DNA from: Calycina herbarum
Taxonomy: Eukaryota > Ascomycota > Leotiomycetes > Helotiales > Pezizellaceae
Assembly (NCBI GenBank): GCA_001414485.1
Contig: LLEY01000072.1
Coordinates: 496,001 to 560,000 of the forward strand
Length of the DNA stretch: 64,000 nt
Reading direction: 5' to 3'
Shown here: piece after piece, positions 22,973-33,735 of the stretch
Position numbering within the stretch: the first letter of the stretch is position 1
Layout: each line of letters begins with the position of its first letter
Program-made: the position numbers and the translations under genes
The notes under the pieces: model-generated
What the model saw: only the letters and a program-made list of their open reading frames with translations
What the model was told of the DNA's origin: nothing
Database searches by the model: none

Positions 22973-24247
22973 ATGGTTTACTTCTCCAAACTCGCTCTTG
23001 TGGCTGCCACTGCCTGCCTCGTTGCTGCTCACCCTGGTGAGAAGCACGACCACGCTCAAGTCAAGAGAGAGATTGTTCAACGAAATCAAATGGCCTCAGC
23101 TGCTAAGCGATCAATCGACTCATGCTCCAGCTCTCTCGATGCACGCGCTGTTAACTCCCGCTCTATTGAGCGTCGATCAAAGGCCTTAGCTGACCTTCGT
23201 CAAAAGCGTGGTATCACCACAAGTATGCTCTTCTCCATCTGCCAACCTTGATACATTTGACTAACCCATATCTCAGAGGCACAAAAGTTCCGTCGTGACC
23301 TTGCTACTCTCCAAGAGTTCGAGACCATCGACAAGAACGAGACTGGTGTTTACGATTTCACTAGCTCGACCGATGCTGCTACAGTTTTCGCCGCCAACAC
23401 CTCTTGCATTCTTTCCCCAGAAGTCACCGATGGACCATACTACGTAATGGGAGAGTCCATTCGCTCCAATGTTACAGAAGGCCAAGCAGGAATTCCACTG
23501 TACTTGGAGGTTCAATATCTCGACATCAACACCTGTTTGCCAGTGGAAGATCTTTACATCGATATCTGGAACTGCAACGCCACTGGTCTCTACTCGGGCG
23601 CAGTTGCTACCGGCAACGAGGTCGGATATGATTCTACTTTCCTCCGTGGTGTCCAAGCCACTGACTCTGAGGGAGTTGTCGCATTCGATACCATCTTCCC
23701 TGGTCACTACGATGGACGTGCTATCCACACCCATTTGCTCGTTCACTCCAACGTCACTTTGATGGATAATGGTACCTTCCAGGACGGCTCAGTCACCCAC
23801 ATTGGTCAATTGTTCTGGAACGAGGAGCTCCGATCTGCTGTCGAAGCTACCTACCCATATAATACAAACACCCAAGCCATTACCTCCAACGACGAAGACA
23901 TGTGGTCTATCGTCCAAGCTGGTACCACTTTCGATCCTTTCCCACAATACATCTACCTCGGTGATTCCATTGAGGACGGACTCATGGCTTGGATCCAAAT
24001 CGGTGTTAACGCTACTGCTGATTACTCTGACTCCGACTACTACCAAGTTTCCGCCGTTCTCCAAGCTGATGGTGGACACGCTAGCTCTTCCTCTTCTACC
24101 GGTGGCGCTCCTTCTGGCGGTGAGGGTGGAAACGGTACAATGCCTTCGGGATCTCCTCCTTCTGCATCTGGTGCCTCAAGCGCTGCCTCTTCCTCGACTG
24201 CTATCGCTGAGGCCGCTGCTTCTTCTGCCGCTTCATGCTCTTCTTAG
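22973..24247 (+). CDS. Secreted intradiol dioxygenase-like protein
   Basis: Two exons (22973-23222, 23277-24247) encode 406 aa. There is a signal peptide (MVYFSKLALVAATACLVAAHP), a basic pro-region with a KR site before GITT, and an intradiol ring-cleavage dioxygenase fold. The Fe(III)-binding residues are visible in TDGPYYVMGE (Tyr) and in FPGHYDGRAIHTHLLVH (Tyr, His, His). N-glycosylation-type sites are frequent. The C-terminus is a Gly/Ser/Ala-rich tail ending in CSS, typical of extracellular fungal members of this group. These are thought to act outside the cell on catechol-type aromatics from plant or lignin breakdown; that substrate range is inferred. The gene is intact. Its last codons and 3' flank are duplicated beyond the HET gene, at about 27661-28205. 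Confidence 0.85.
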
Positions 24248-24545
24248 ATTTCGCTCTTTATATCTTTTCATATTTCATGTTTTCGGTTTTCGGATATTCT
24301 CAAAAAAGCGTGTTTTGTTTTGGCCATGGATTTTACTGTATATAAAAAGGCTCTTTGGTTGGGGGTTACTCTCTCTCGTTTTTTTATTTTTATGTTTCTT
24401 TGGTGTACATAGATATCTCTGTCTCTTGGTGTGGTTGAAAGCATGTACATATATAGCTTTCCAATGAGGACGAATTTAATTCGTTACTTTAAATATTTTT
24501 GTGCTATCTTTTGTCTTGGTGATTTCATTGTTTTGTTATCTTGGC
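24215..24545 (+). repeat. Segmental duplication, copy 1 (dioxygenase 3' end and flank)
   Basis: This covers the last codons of the dioxygenase and about 290 bp of 3' flank. Landmarks shared with copy 2, in the same order and orientation, are the CATG-TCTTCTT end of the gene, the tggatttt/cactatataaaaaggc stretch, a CT-rich run, the tctctgtctctt-gtgtggttgaaag stretch, and catatatagctttc. This copy lacks the MITE present in copy 2. Confidence 0.65.
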
Positions 24546-25397
24546 CAGTTTTATCAGTAATGATCTCAGCCTCACTATTGCTTCCACGTTGGATATATAG
24601 ACAGGAACTCCCCCCCCCCCCCCACATCTGCACTCAAAAGAGTCGGAAGACCTCTAGCGAGGGATTTCGTATAACATAAGCCTCTTCTCGGCGCGTGTAC
24701 TCATTTAAAGGACTGATTTTAGAGCAAAAGAATCCATTCAGTACACATTTTTTGAGCTACATTTAATGTGAAAATTGTGCTCTAGTAAGAATCCGAGTAT
24801 AGTTTTGCCAAAAGAGACGAGACACCCGGTAAGAGTCCTGAGCTTTGCTCTGAGTACACCCCATCCCGCCATTGCCTCGGGATCTTCGTAACAAGTTAGA
24901 ACATTATGCGAGAACGTTTAGAGGAATGGAAAATTAGAGTTTCTCATTCTTCTAAACCTTCTCGGACAATACAAGTAATTATCCTAGACTAGTGCGTATA
25001 ATGAAAGTAAAGGAGGTGTACTCAGAGCAAACCATGTTTCTTACAAAGTAGTTGACAAGTACTCTTTGCTTTAACAAAGCAGCTTGAGAGCTACTTTTAA
25101 AAAAGCTGTAACTTTTTGGTACTGGATTAGCTGTATAGATTCAGCTGGTGTTTGGGTGGTGGCGTAGCCTCAATGATTGGCTGATGGTTCTACATTCTCC
25201 GCCACCAAAGCGACCCCCCTTGTATGATTTGCCCCGCTATCGACAGCCTTGCTTTCAAACTTGCAATTTACCTCATCTTCTTGTCCAAACAGCTTTTATT
25301 TCACGGTTATTGTTGTACTTGAGCTATGCAGAGTCCTACTACGTTTTCTGGTAAATGATTGGGAGTTGAACTACCGTACTTGTCCTTGTCGGTGAAG
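24546..25397. other. Intergenic with inverted repeat and poly-C tract
   Basis: It contains a run of 14 or more cytosines at about 24610-24624 and the inverted-repeat element described separately. No gene is seen before the HET gene's ATG. Confidence 0.35.
24844..25031. repeat. 188-bp inverted-repeat (MITE-like) element
   Basis: Two perfect 17-bp arms are present: TTTGCTCTGAGTACACC at 24844-24860, and its reverse complement at 25015-25031. Internal sequence (gcctcgggatcttcgtaac) resembles 1013-1035, so parts of it are dispersed. No clear target-site duplication is visible. Confidence 0.5.
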
Positions 25398-27521
25398 ATG
25401 AGGATCTACCCGACTCTCAACACAGCTCTCGATGAAATCCGGCTCTTATCTATTCTGCCAGAAGTTGACAGTCAGCCGCAGCTTCGGTGTCGAATGGAAA
25501 CTGTTTCACTCCAAGATTTCACTCACCAATACCGGTCGTTTCTAGCTAACGGACTGGGGGAAACGGCGAGCAGAGACATACTCGCAAGATGGGTTAATAC
25601 CAATTTTCATGATCCAGACCATCTCGTTGATCGGCATCATTGTCCTCAGGTCCCAAAACCCGACCTATATCGCTACAGCTGGGGTGATTTTGCAACGCTG
25701 TCATACACATGGGGGACATCAACACAAACAGAAATCATCATTCTAAACGATAACCCATTGCAAATAGGAACGAATCTCTCGCACGCGCTACATGCCTTCC
25801 GAAAGCTCGCATACTTCGGTCACAAGTACATGCTGTGGGTCGACGCGATTTGTATCAACCAAAATGATCCGAAAGAGCGCGAATCACAAGTTGCCAAGAT
25901 GCGGAACTTGTATGCCGGGTCATGGACTACAATGACCTTCCTTGGAGAAGCTGCTGAGGGGAGTGGTAAAGCTATCGACCTCATCAAGACCCTGTCGAGA
26001 ATTAAGAATGAGGGGAAAGCTTGGGACTTGAGGGACAAGTTGCAAGTTGAACCTGGGTACTTGGGAGATGGGAAATGGTTGGCTTTCCAACGGTTTATCC
26101 TACGACCGTACTGGTCACGGTTGTGGGTTGTTCAAGAAATGGCACTTGCCCCGCTGAACATGTTGATGTTTGCAGGTGACGATTCGGTTACATGGGCGGA
26201 AGTTCACACTGCTCTATGGGCTATACATGCTAGCCTTTGGTACGTTAAAGAACGTTGTCTTGCCTACGACCGCAAGCTACTGCAAGTGCTTAAAGCAGAA
26301 TGTCAACCCCTAGAAATGGAAGAGAATCTCGGTCGCTGGGAGGCGGAGCCTCTTCACCACATCACCAAAGGTCTGGGACGCATAGCCGAAAAGCAGGTCA
26401 ACAATGAGGGTTATTTATCCATTGATGAGATGCTGGAGGTCAGCAACGCCACACTTTCCAGGTACGCGTTGGATAAGGTTTATGGTCTCCTTGCCATAAT
26501 GGAACCGGAAATTGCACGGCGAATTGTCGTTGATTATAGCATCAGCGAGTCTGAATTATTCACAAAGGTCAGCCGGCTGTATATCGCCTTTAACGGCAAT
26601 CTTGAATTGCTTCGCAGCGCAAGCTGTTGGAATGACACCAAAACGCCCTCTTGGGCAGTGGATTTCTTTCGGAAAATTCGCTACCGGGACAAGCTGACTC
26701 CAGAACTCCGCTATCACGCGGATGAAGGCATAATTTCGAAATTCAGTTTCTCGTCAGATGGTCGTTTCCTTACTGCGAAGGCAGTCATTATTGACTCAAT
26801 TGACGCCATGGGAGGACTTGCGCGCTCTGAATATGAAGGCTACTCAGTATCCCGATATATGCAGTCTACCAAACTCGAAAAATCTCATATCTCGCTTGCA
26901 TCAGCGCGACTCGCTCTCCATCATGCCCTGGTGGGGGACAGGGACGGACACTCAGCCAGAAGCTATGCGCCGAGCGACGGAAATGGGATGCCCCTCTTCA
27001 ACCTGCCAGCCTCTTACGAGGAAGCCATGGCTATATTTCGGGAGAGACAGTGGGCCGAGTTTGCACTACAGGGAGATCGCTATAACGACTGGTCCGATTG
27101 GAGGCGTTCAAACGCCAGGCTCAAACTTGGGCCAGAACTTGGCTACCTGGGTGACCTATTCGGTGACGAGATTCCAGCAGATGCGCCGCTTGAGCCTCTC
27201 TGGGATGCATATCTACGTTTCAGGCATATGGCGAGTGGGAGGAAATTTGTCACTACTGTTGCCGGGAGGTTTGGTTTCGTCGCTGAGAATCATCAGATTG
27301 ATAACGATACTAGTACGACGACAACATCAGCCGGAAACAACGTTCAGCGCGGTGATTTGTTCTGCATTGTAATTGGCTGCAGTGTTCCTTTAGTTCTTCG
27401 TCCTTGTGAGGGAAAGTTTCTGATTCTGGGTGAAAGCTTCATTCAGGGTTATATGGATGGACAAATGAGAACCGGTATCGAGGAAGGAAAGTTTTCTATA
27501 CAAGAACTCGTGTTCTGCTAA
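25398..27521 (+). CDS. HET-domain (heterokaryon incompatibility) protein
   Basis: A single-exon gene of 707 aa from the ATG at 25398; the open frame extends a little upstream without another ATG. It carries the three classic HET blocks. Block 1 is FATLSYTWGT, block 2 is MLWVDAICINQNDPKERESQVAKMRNLY, and block 3 is PYWSRLWVVQEMALAP. The C-terminal half is an unassigned region with a GDLFCIVIGCSVPLVLRP-like end typical of HET proteins. The family acts in allorecognition, where incompatible cells that fuse trigger programmed death, and in related stress responses. Most members are uncharacterised. The gene sits between two copies of a duplicated segment, which fits the unstable, fast-changing setting of such genes. 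It is intact. Confidence 0.88.
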   Translation: MRIYPTLNTALDEIRLLSILPEVDSQPQLRCRMETVSLQDFTHQYRSFLANGLGETASRDILARWVNTNFHDPDHLVDRHHCPQVPKPDLYRYSWGDFATLSYTWGTSTQTEIIILNDNPLQIGTNLSHALHAFRKLAYFGHKYMLWVDAICINQNDPKERESQVAKMRNLYAGSWTTMTFLGEAAEGSGKAIDLIKTLSRIKNEGKAWDLRDKLQVEPGYLGDGKWLAFQRFILRPYWSRLWVVQEMALAPLNMLMFAGDDSVTWAEVHTALWAIHASLWYVKERCLAYDRKLLQVLKAECQPLEMEENLGRWEAEPLHHITKGLGRIAEKQVNNEGYLSIDEMLEVSNATLSRYALDKVYGLLAIMEPEIARRIVVDYSISESELFTKVSRLYIAFNGNLELLRSASCWNDTKTPSWAVDFFRKIRYRDKLTPELRYHADEGIISKFSFSSDGRFLTAKAVIIDSIDAMGGLARSEYEGYSVSRYMQSTKLEKSHISLASARLALHHALVGDRDGHSARSYAPSDGNGMPLFNLPASYEEAMAIFRERQWAEFALQGDRYNDWSDWRRSNARLKLGPELGYLGDLFGDEIPADAPLEPLWDAYLRFRHMASGRKFVTTVAGRFGFVAENHQIDNDTSTTTTSAGNNVQRGDLFCIVIGCSVPLVLRPCEGKFLILGESFIQGYMDGQMRTGIEEGKFSIQELVFC

Positions 27522-27660
27522 CATATGGTCAACATTTGTAGAGAGATTGAAGATTGACAGAGTAGTAGAAACTAGGAAAGTTAACTACTGAAAATCTTAT
27601 ACCTGAGTCTGTGTTATAAAATATAGCTCATACTCAAATTAGCTTTGTTGCATGTTACTC

Positions 27661-28205
27661 CATTGCTGTTGCTGGGGCTCCATGTTCTTCTTGAACTCGC
27701 TCTCTTGGGTCTTTCTGGGATCCTTTTCGTCGGATTTAAGGTCTTTCACGCAGGCTTTTTTTGGGCGTTTTGATTAGCTATGGATTTCACTATATATAAA
27801 AAGGCTTACTAGGTAGGGAACTCTGTCTCTCCCTTTCTTCTCTTTTCTTTTCTTTAGAGTATATAGATCTCTCTGTCTCTTAGTGTGGTGGTTGAAAGCC
27901 AGCCAGCACATATATAGCTTTCTACGGAGGTACAGCGTGTATTAAAGGTAACCCCTACACCCCTGTCACCAACCCTGGCAGTAAAATACTTTTGAAATGG
28001 ACATAGCTATAGTCAAGCATTCAATGACCAGTGCAGTTTAAAACAAAGTTATTTGAACATGCTTTGCGTGCGTAAGAGAGAATTGAAGTGGGGTGATTGA
28101 GATAGAGGAGTTACTTTTAATACACGTTGTACCTCCGTAATGATAAAATATTTGTATTTGTTGTTTAAAATCTTGTGCCATTCTTGCTTTAGTGATTTAT
28201 TTTTC
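27661..28205 (+). repeat. Segmental duplication, copy 2 (dioxygenase 3' end and flank)
   Basis: This is a diverged copy of 24215-24545 in the same orientation: the dioxygenase 3' coding tail relic (gctccatgttcttcttgaactcgctc), the tatataaaaaggc stretch, the CT-rich run, and agctttc followed by aatgat...tagtgattt. A 217-bp MITE (27923-28139) interrupts it. The rest of the second dioxygenase gene is missing, replaced by or lost beside the HET gene. Confidence 0.65.
27923..28139. mobile_element. MITE with ~30-bp terminal inverted repeats and TA target site
   Basis: The left end TACGGAGGTACAGCGTGT matches the reverse complement of the right end with one mismatch, and the similarity extends about 34 bp. 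TA flanks both ends, as for Tc1/mariner-type insertions. Copy 1 of the surrounding duplication reads agctttccaatgagg at this point, an empty site. There is no transposase, so it is non-autonomous. Confidence 0.8.
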
Positions 28206-28660
28206 TTCCTCCTTGCTTGAATGTTCCTTGTGATTGGTTACTGCCATCTGTTCTGTACGCGTGACGTGTCAATACTCGAGGGGGGCTTGACCCAAGCATT
28301 TACCCGGTGAGGCGTAAACAGCAGGTAACACTACATATAGCCTTCTAATCTCCCAGCCTTGAATTCTCTCAATATTCAAGTACGTATTGCCTCCGATGTA
28401 ATTAGACGCATTTTTGTATATCCTATTGTGATTCAAGCGGAACAATTTACTCACACGCGAAACGCGAGGTCTAGTAGGAGATATAGGGGGAAAAGGGTTG
28501 TGTGGCGAGAAGCAACAGTTAACCATTCCATCGGGTGTGCATGGTGGTGGTTTGGATGCAACGCTGCAGTCGTGCATTGGATACTTGTCATCGAATTCGA
28601 GGCCCCCGTCAATTCATAGTTGCAAAACTTCAAATTAGCAACCGCAGAACCCTCTATAAC

Positions 28661-31388
28661 ATGTCTAGTAGCAGAAGAAGAGTTGATGACCCCGACGATG
28701 AGAGTGATTGGTCCGAGGAAGAGTTGGACAGAGCGAAGCTTTTGAAACTTGTGAGGGGAGTAGGCAGACGCGCTGCCCAATCAGGGCCTGAACTACAGAC
28801 TCCAAAGGTGACGGAGACCCATGATATAGCGACATGACTAACTCAAAATTCAGAAATTTACGCACACCTCACCTAAAATCTCCCTGTATTCACGAGAGGT
28901 AAAGGAGGTGTTAGAACGTGACATATCTCCGGCCGCTTTGGAACTCAGCTTGTATAATGGGAATATTGGTAAAACCAAATCCCTCCTAGATAATCACTTT
29001 GAGTCTGTGGCCAAAGGAGAATTTATATGGCTAAATGAGCTCCGTGAGCATGGGTATGGGACAGAGGAAATCTCAAAACTGCTGTTCAACGAGAAGAACG
29101 ACTCACCATGGATCTACATTGAGCCGAAAGATATTCCCCCAGTATCGATCGTTCAAGGCCACCATCAGCAGCTCTGTGTTCATACCGGCGGTTACCATAC
29201 TCGTATTGATGGCGATCCAAAATCATCTAAGACCAGGATGGGTAAGCGTTCGTCGCCATCAATACCAGACGATGAGGAGGTGATACACCTAGAAGAGCTG
29301 TGTGGTTTAGCGGGAATTACCCCAAATACTCGCGAAATGGATAAATGGGTTGGCTCTGTCGAATTTTTAGAAGAGAACAATACCTTGGCAGCATTGGTAT
29401 CGTTTGACGCCACATTAACGAGCGATGACCCCATCATTGAGACTGATCTGGTTATTCATTCTTCACCTCCGATTCCTCCCAAAAACGCAGTATTGCAACT
29501 TTGCTCAAACATTCTCAAAGCGCTTGACAATCTTTGTACTGCAATTGGTCACGCACAGAGAGGTGGGATGTGCTGCAATTCGTTCACTATCCTTGCTTTG
29601 ACACCCCGATTAGCAGGAAAAAGAGCTATTGAAATTGTTCAAATCAGGGTTGAGGTGATATCTCAGCTAATGGAGAGCCTGGAGGCTTATTTGAAGTTTT
29701 ACCTAGCTGAAAATGCGTTATGTCACTTTGGGGATCTGGAGCGTGATGTCTTCAACTGCTCCGAACGGTTATTGCGGCAGGCACTACCGAGTAGGAGAAG
29801 TTCCTTGCTCACCTCGTTAATCCAAATGCTTGACAGTGGTGCTTTGGCGACACAGGTTCTCTGCCTGGGTTTTGCCTCCTATATCAAGGCTCACATTGGG
29901 GCATTTCAGCCATTTTTCCTGGACACTCCTGTTGAAGTTGTCGTATTGTTCGGGTCTCGCGATTTGGAAACCACAAGCATAGTCACCGCTTCTTTGTTTC
30001 GACTGACCTGCATGGACGACATGATTCAAAGCCCAGTCCTGGTTTTTCATGAAGATTTTAACCAAAATGTGGTACACAACCAACAACGGTACGACCTGCT
30101 AGCATCCCCCGTGAATCTAGTGGATACGTGGGGTCCTGGACAATTTTCCACCGAAGAAACAAAGCCTGCTTTGGATAAGTTGACTTGCGTCTTGATCGGA
30201 GGTGGTGTGATCCAACCAACGCTAAATGATACGAACATCTTGCATTGGAGTCGTGAACTTGAACCGAATCTCAATCATTCCGTTCATTTCAGCTCTACTA
30301 AGAAATACCTTATTGGCGGGGGAGTGTTGGTAAACCCCACTTGTCAAGCAAGCAGAAGAGAAAGATGGTCCTCATTTTTTGCCTCTCTTCAGAATCTCGG
30401 GACGAGTCCAGACTATTGGAAAGTGACTGAGAACGAAGTTGAATTCTCCCTCCTAGGGCAGCAAATCGTTGGCGCACAGCTACAGTTCAACAAAACCTGG
30501 ACATGGTATCCTGGGAATAGTTGGAAGACGCACTATTTAAGCTTACTCGATGAGTTACCCTTCACAGAGCTTGATCGACCGTGGGGTCTCCAAGTGAGTT
30601 GTTGTACGGGGGTCTCTCGGAGGGTACCCCTGCGAGTACTTTTGGCTGATGTGATGCCCATCTTTGCCAAAAATCTCGCCATATCCCCAGGCTGGGCCAC
30701 GCTTCAGCAACGTGGTATAACTGAAGCCCTCGAGGTTGGTGGTGGCAATTTCAAGCAATGGTATGACGACTTGGCCAACTTGACAAACTCCCAGGAATTA
30801 CAGGCCTTGGCAAAGGGGCTGATAAGACACATATTACTTGTTCTTCGCGATACCGGAATCGATCGAGAACACAAGAACTTTCTGATTGCCTGCCCCCAAG
30901 ATCATTCGGTTGGGAAACCAATATCGATGTGCCTACCTGTACCCTGCGAGAATGCTGGTCTATGGGCAAAAATTCTTACCGACTCGGAGCAGTGTGCCAC
31001 TTTCGCATGTATGACTACACTCTGCTTCGAATCGCAAGAGCATAAGTGTCAGAAGACGAATCCGTGGCATTGTCCATCCCTTGATACGGCGGTGCAACAA
31101 CTACGAGGGAGCAACGAACCGATTCTCATTTCGCAAACTTCATGGAATCTCAATGTCAACACCAAATATTGGATTGGAACGCCTGATTCGGGACTACAAG
31201 CCAAGGTTGTGAGAACGCCCGGGTCATCATTTACTCGATTGGAAATTTCCGAGAGCGCGGTGCCGAAGAGGACAAGAGCAAGATTGGGGGTCATGAGCGG
31301 ACTTCTGCCCAAGATGGAACATTTGAGGGAAAGACAGGTCGATACTTGGCCAGCTGAGGATGTTCTTGTGTTGTCTTCGCCTCGATGA
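28661..31388 (+). CDS. Large conserved fungal protein of unknown function
   Basis: Two exons (28661-28807, 28854-31388) encode 893 aa. The 46-nt intron has a GTGACG donor and a GACTAAC branch site. The short first exon is acidic then basic (DDESDWSEEELDRAKLLKL). The second holds a conserved-looking N-terminal segment (EEISKLLFNEKNDSPWIYIEP, QLCVHTGGYHTR). A patterned middle with Cys and Leu follows. The C-terminal half contains TCVLIGGGVIQPT, KYLIGGGVLVNPT and SPGWATLQQRGITEALEVGGGNFKQWYDDL. There is no signal peptide and no clear membrane segment. I have no functional name for the family. It lies downstream of the HET gene in the same direction; whether they work together is unknown. The reading frame is intact over 2.5 kb, so it is under selection or young. 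Confidence 0.78.
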
Positions 31389-32375
31389 GGATTTATGTTG
31401 CCCGAGTGCTCGAAGCCCGCATCAACCAACGACTCGCTTAATGACATTCGCTTCTAGCTGCCCCCTGAATCGCCTACGGACATAGAATTCCTAGAATAAC
31501 TACAACCTTTTCAAAGTCGATTATCTCAAGATCAAGACATGAAGGCAATGCTTAGGAAATATGGCTGCGAAGTCTCAGTGCTTGGCCACGTGCATTGCTA
31601 CGTCATCAATATTCGAAGATCCGCTATTGAAGAACCTTGAAAACTAGCCCGATGATGTCCCACCATTTAAACAGAGATGAGCGGATTTAGAAATCAATAA
31701 TTTGTACCTACTCCGAGATAGAAATCCACCTTTACGGGCCGGCCCGGTATTGGACCCAGAAAATCGCGAGTCGTTTGGTGTACGAAATCACGGAGTATTA
31801 CCACTTATGAAAATAATTCAAATTTCTGTCGTTTTGGGTTCTTGAGATTCGCCAATAAAGACTGGTTAGACTTAGTGTGTTCTCTGCCTAGTAGTGAAGC
31901 TCAAGGTTCAATACAACATTCCAGTCCGAAGCTATTTTCCATTGTGCTCGTTCAATTCTTTATTTGTCCGGAATTCCCCACGTTTGGCAAAAAAAAAAAC
32001 AAAAAAAAGAACTATCCGAGTCCATCTACAATTATCCCGGGTTTGTATGGCGAATCCGACATTAGGGTTACAGTGAACCCGGGGTAAGATCCTATTTAAA
32101 CTCTGCAACTCGAACATTACCAATATTTTGTTTTGGAGAAAACAGATCCGGTTGGGTATCAAACCTTCAACAATCCAGGTGGGGTTTAATGCTGCCGAAT
32201 TTTTAACATGCATCCAATTCTGCGGGAGTATACCGAATAGGTTTCCGAACCCCCAACCTTACCTCCAACAAAAAGCATAAAGACAATGTCTCTTTCACTC
32301 CAAGGAACTCCTTGCACATCGCTCTCAACCCTTCTCAATCCCTCTCACTTCAAGATATTCATTCTTTAGGTCACC
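31389..32375. other. Intergenic, no gene seen
   Basis: AT-rich spacer. A short A-run (31989-32009) is the only notable feature. Confidence 0.35.
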
Positions 32376-33735
32376 ATGAAGTCCCCTACCATTCTTTCTC
32401 TCCTTGCACCCTTGCAGGTGCTGTTTTTACTGCTGTCGAAGCAACAACCTTCGCTCCTAGCGCTGAGTTGAATGCAATAACTGAAAATGCCAACGCAAAC
32501 TTGATGAAAACTCTCAAGGCTCGCGTGGGAACCAGATCGAACTGCACGTCTGAGAGAGAATGTTGCCATTCGCAAAACCTGGTGTGTCTCCAGAAAACAA
32601 TACCATCTCAAGAAAATACCTCTAACCTTTTCCAGGGGTGCTCTATCAGATGAGGATAAATCTAGTTACATTGCCGCTATGCAATGTTTCATGCAAAAGG
32701 CCCCAATCACACCGCTGTCCGTCGTGCCAGGGGTTCAAAGCCGTTTTGATGATTTTGGTAAGTCACACTTCCACGAGAGTTTCACTTCTTGACCTGAATT
32801 CCACTTGCTAATAAGTTTTAAAGCTGCCACCCACTTAAATCAGACTGCTGCCATCCATTGGATATCTTACTTTTTTGGATTCCACAGATACTGCCCCTGG
32901 CTCTTTGAGCAAGCTCTCCGCGATGAATGTGGTTACACAGGCTATGCCATACTGGGATTGGTCTCTCACAGACGACATCGCAGAAAACCCACTGTTCGAC
33001 GGCTCAGATTTATCCATTGGTGGAGATGGTGCTTTCGTCGAGGATGTCGTTTCATCATCATTATTCCGACTCCAACGCCCATCAACATCACAGGACCTGT
33101 CGGAACTGGAGGTGGATGCATCACTTCTGGTCCATTTGCTAACATGTGTGTCAACCTTGGTCCTCGTGGTGCTCCAATTTCCGATAGATTCGGTTATAAC
33201 CCACGTTGTCTTACTCGTGACTTCCGTAACTCCTTCCTCCGAGAGGATCTTAGTTACGAGAACATCACTACCATTCTTCAAGCGCCCAATCTACAAGCCG
33301 TTAGTGATTATATGTGAGCTAGCAATGGGTAAGAAATCCACACCCTCCTTGCTGATTCCTGAAACTAACTTCAAATCAGTATTCATAACAACGGTCACCC
33401 TTTGCAAGGAGGTCTCCAAGACGACCTCTGGGGTTCCGCTAAAGACCCAAGTTTCCACTTTCACCATGCAGCTGTTGATCGTATCTGGTCAGTATGGCAA
33501 GCCCAGAACCAGACAGCGAGAGTCTTGGAAGTCTTTGACACCGTGACAATCCGAAATCGTAAGTTTTCTTGCTGTTATCATCAACAAAGACTTTAAACTA
33601 ATATCGTCAACAGTTCCTCCTTATGCTAAGGGTACTCTGGACACCCCAATTGATATGGGCTACAGCGGCGGATTTTACACAATTGGAGACCTTTCTTCAA
33701 CCATTGATGGAATCTTCTGCTACATTTACGAATAA
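32376..33735 (+). pseudogene. Tyrosinase (type 3 copper) pseudogene
   Basis: Most of a fungal tyrosinase is present. A signal-type start lies at 32376 (MKSPTILSLLAPL), then an EW-type block (VAIRKTW, spliced to GALSDEDKSSYIAAMQCF). The CuA region follows (GFHRYCPWLFEQALRDECGY), then MPYWDWSLTDDIAENPLFDGSDLS, GTGGGCITSGPF, FGYNPRCL, and the CuB region (IHNNGHPL... SFHFHHAAVDRIWSVWQAQN). The end is IDGIFCYIYE at 33735. Good introns occur at 32582-32635, 32760-32821 and 33314-33379. Four frame changes cannot be explained by introns: near 32405, near 32551-32560 (GAGAGAG), near 32943, and near 33050-33060 (TCATCATCAT). In CuA the usual first ligand region reads IHWISYFFGFHRY, so a histidine is also missing. 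The natural role is oxidation of phenols and melanin formation. Confidence 0.75.

Larger units (their letters stand above)
27522..28660. other. Intergenic, holding duplicated segment and MITE
   Basis: Apart from the second duplication copy and the MITE, the rest (28206-28660) is spacer with a short leader to the next gene. No other gene is seen. Confidence 0.35.

Noticed and set aside
23769..24467. Long open frame overlapping the dioxygenase
   Set aside because: It is the shifted frame of a strongly coding exon. Its composition (runs of Leu/Pro/Ser) is an artefact of codon bias.
26758..27372. Second open frame inside the HET gene
   Set aside because: Shadow frame of a well-supported coding exon.
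31989..32009. A-run as a retroelement poly-A tail
   Set aside because: No target duplication, no upstream retroelement sequence, and the run is interrupted.
33046..33093. Possible 48-nt intron to explain the third tyrosinase frame change
   Set aside because: Its length is a multiple of three and it leaves the frame unchanged. The donor GTCGTT is also poor.
33315..33317. In-frame TGA in the tyrosinase
   Set aside because: It lies inside a good intron (33314-33379, GTGAGC donor, AATCAG acceptor) that restores the frame, so it is not counted as damage.
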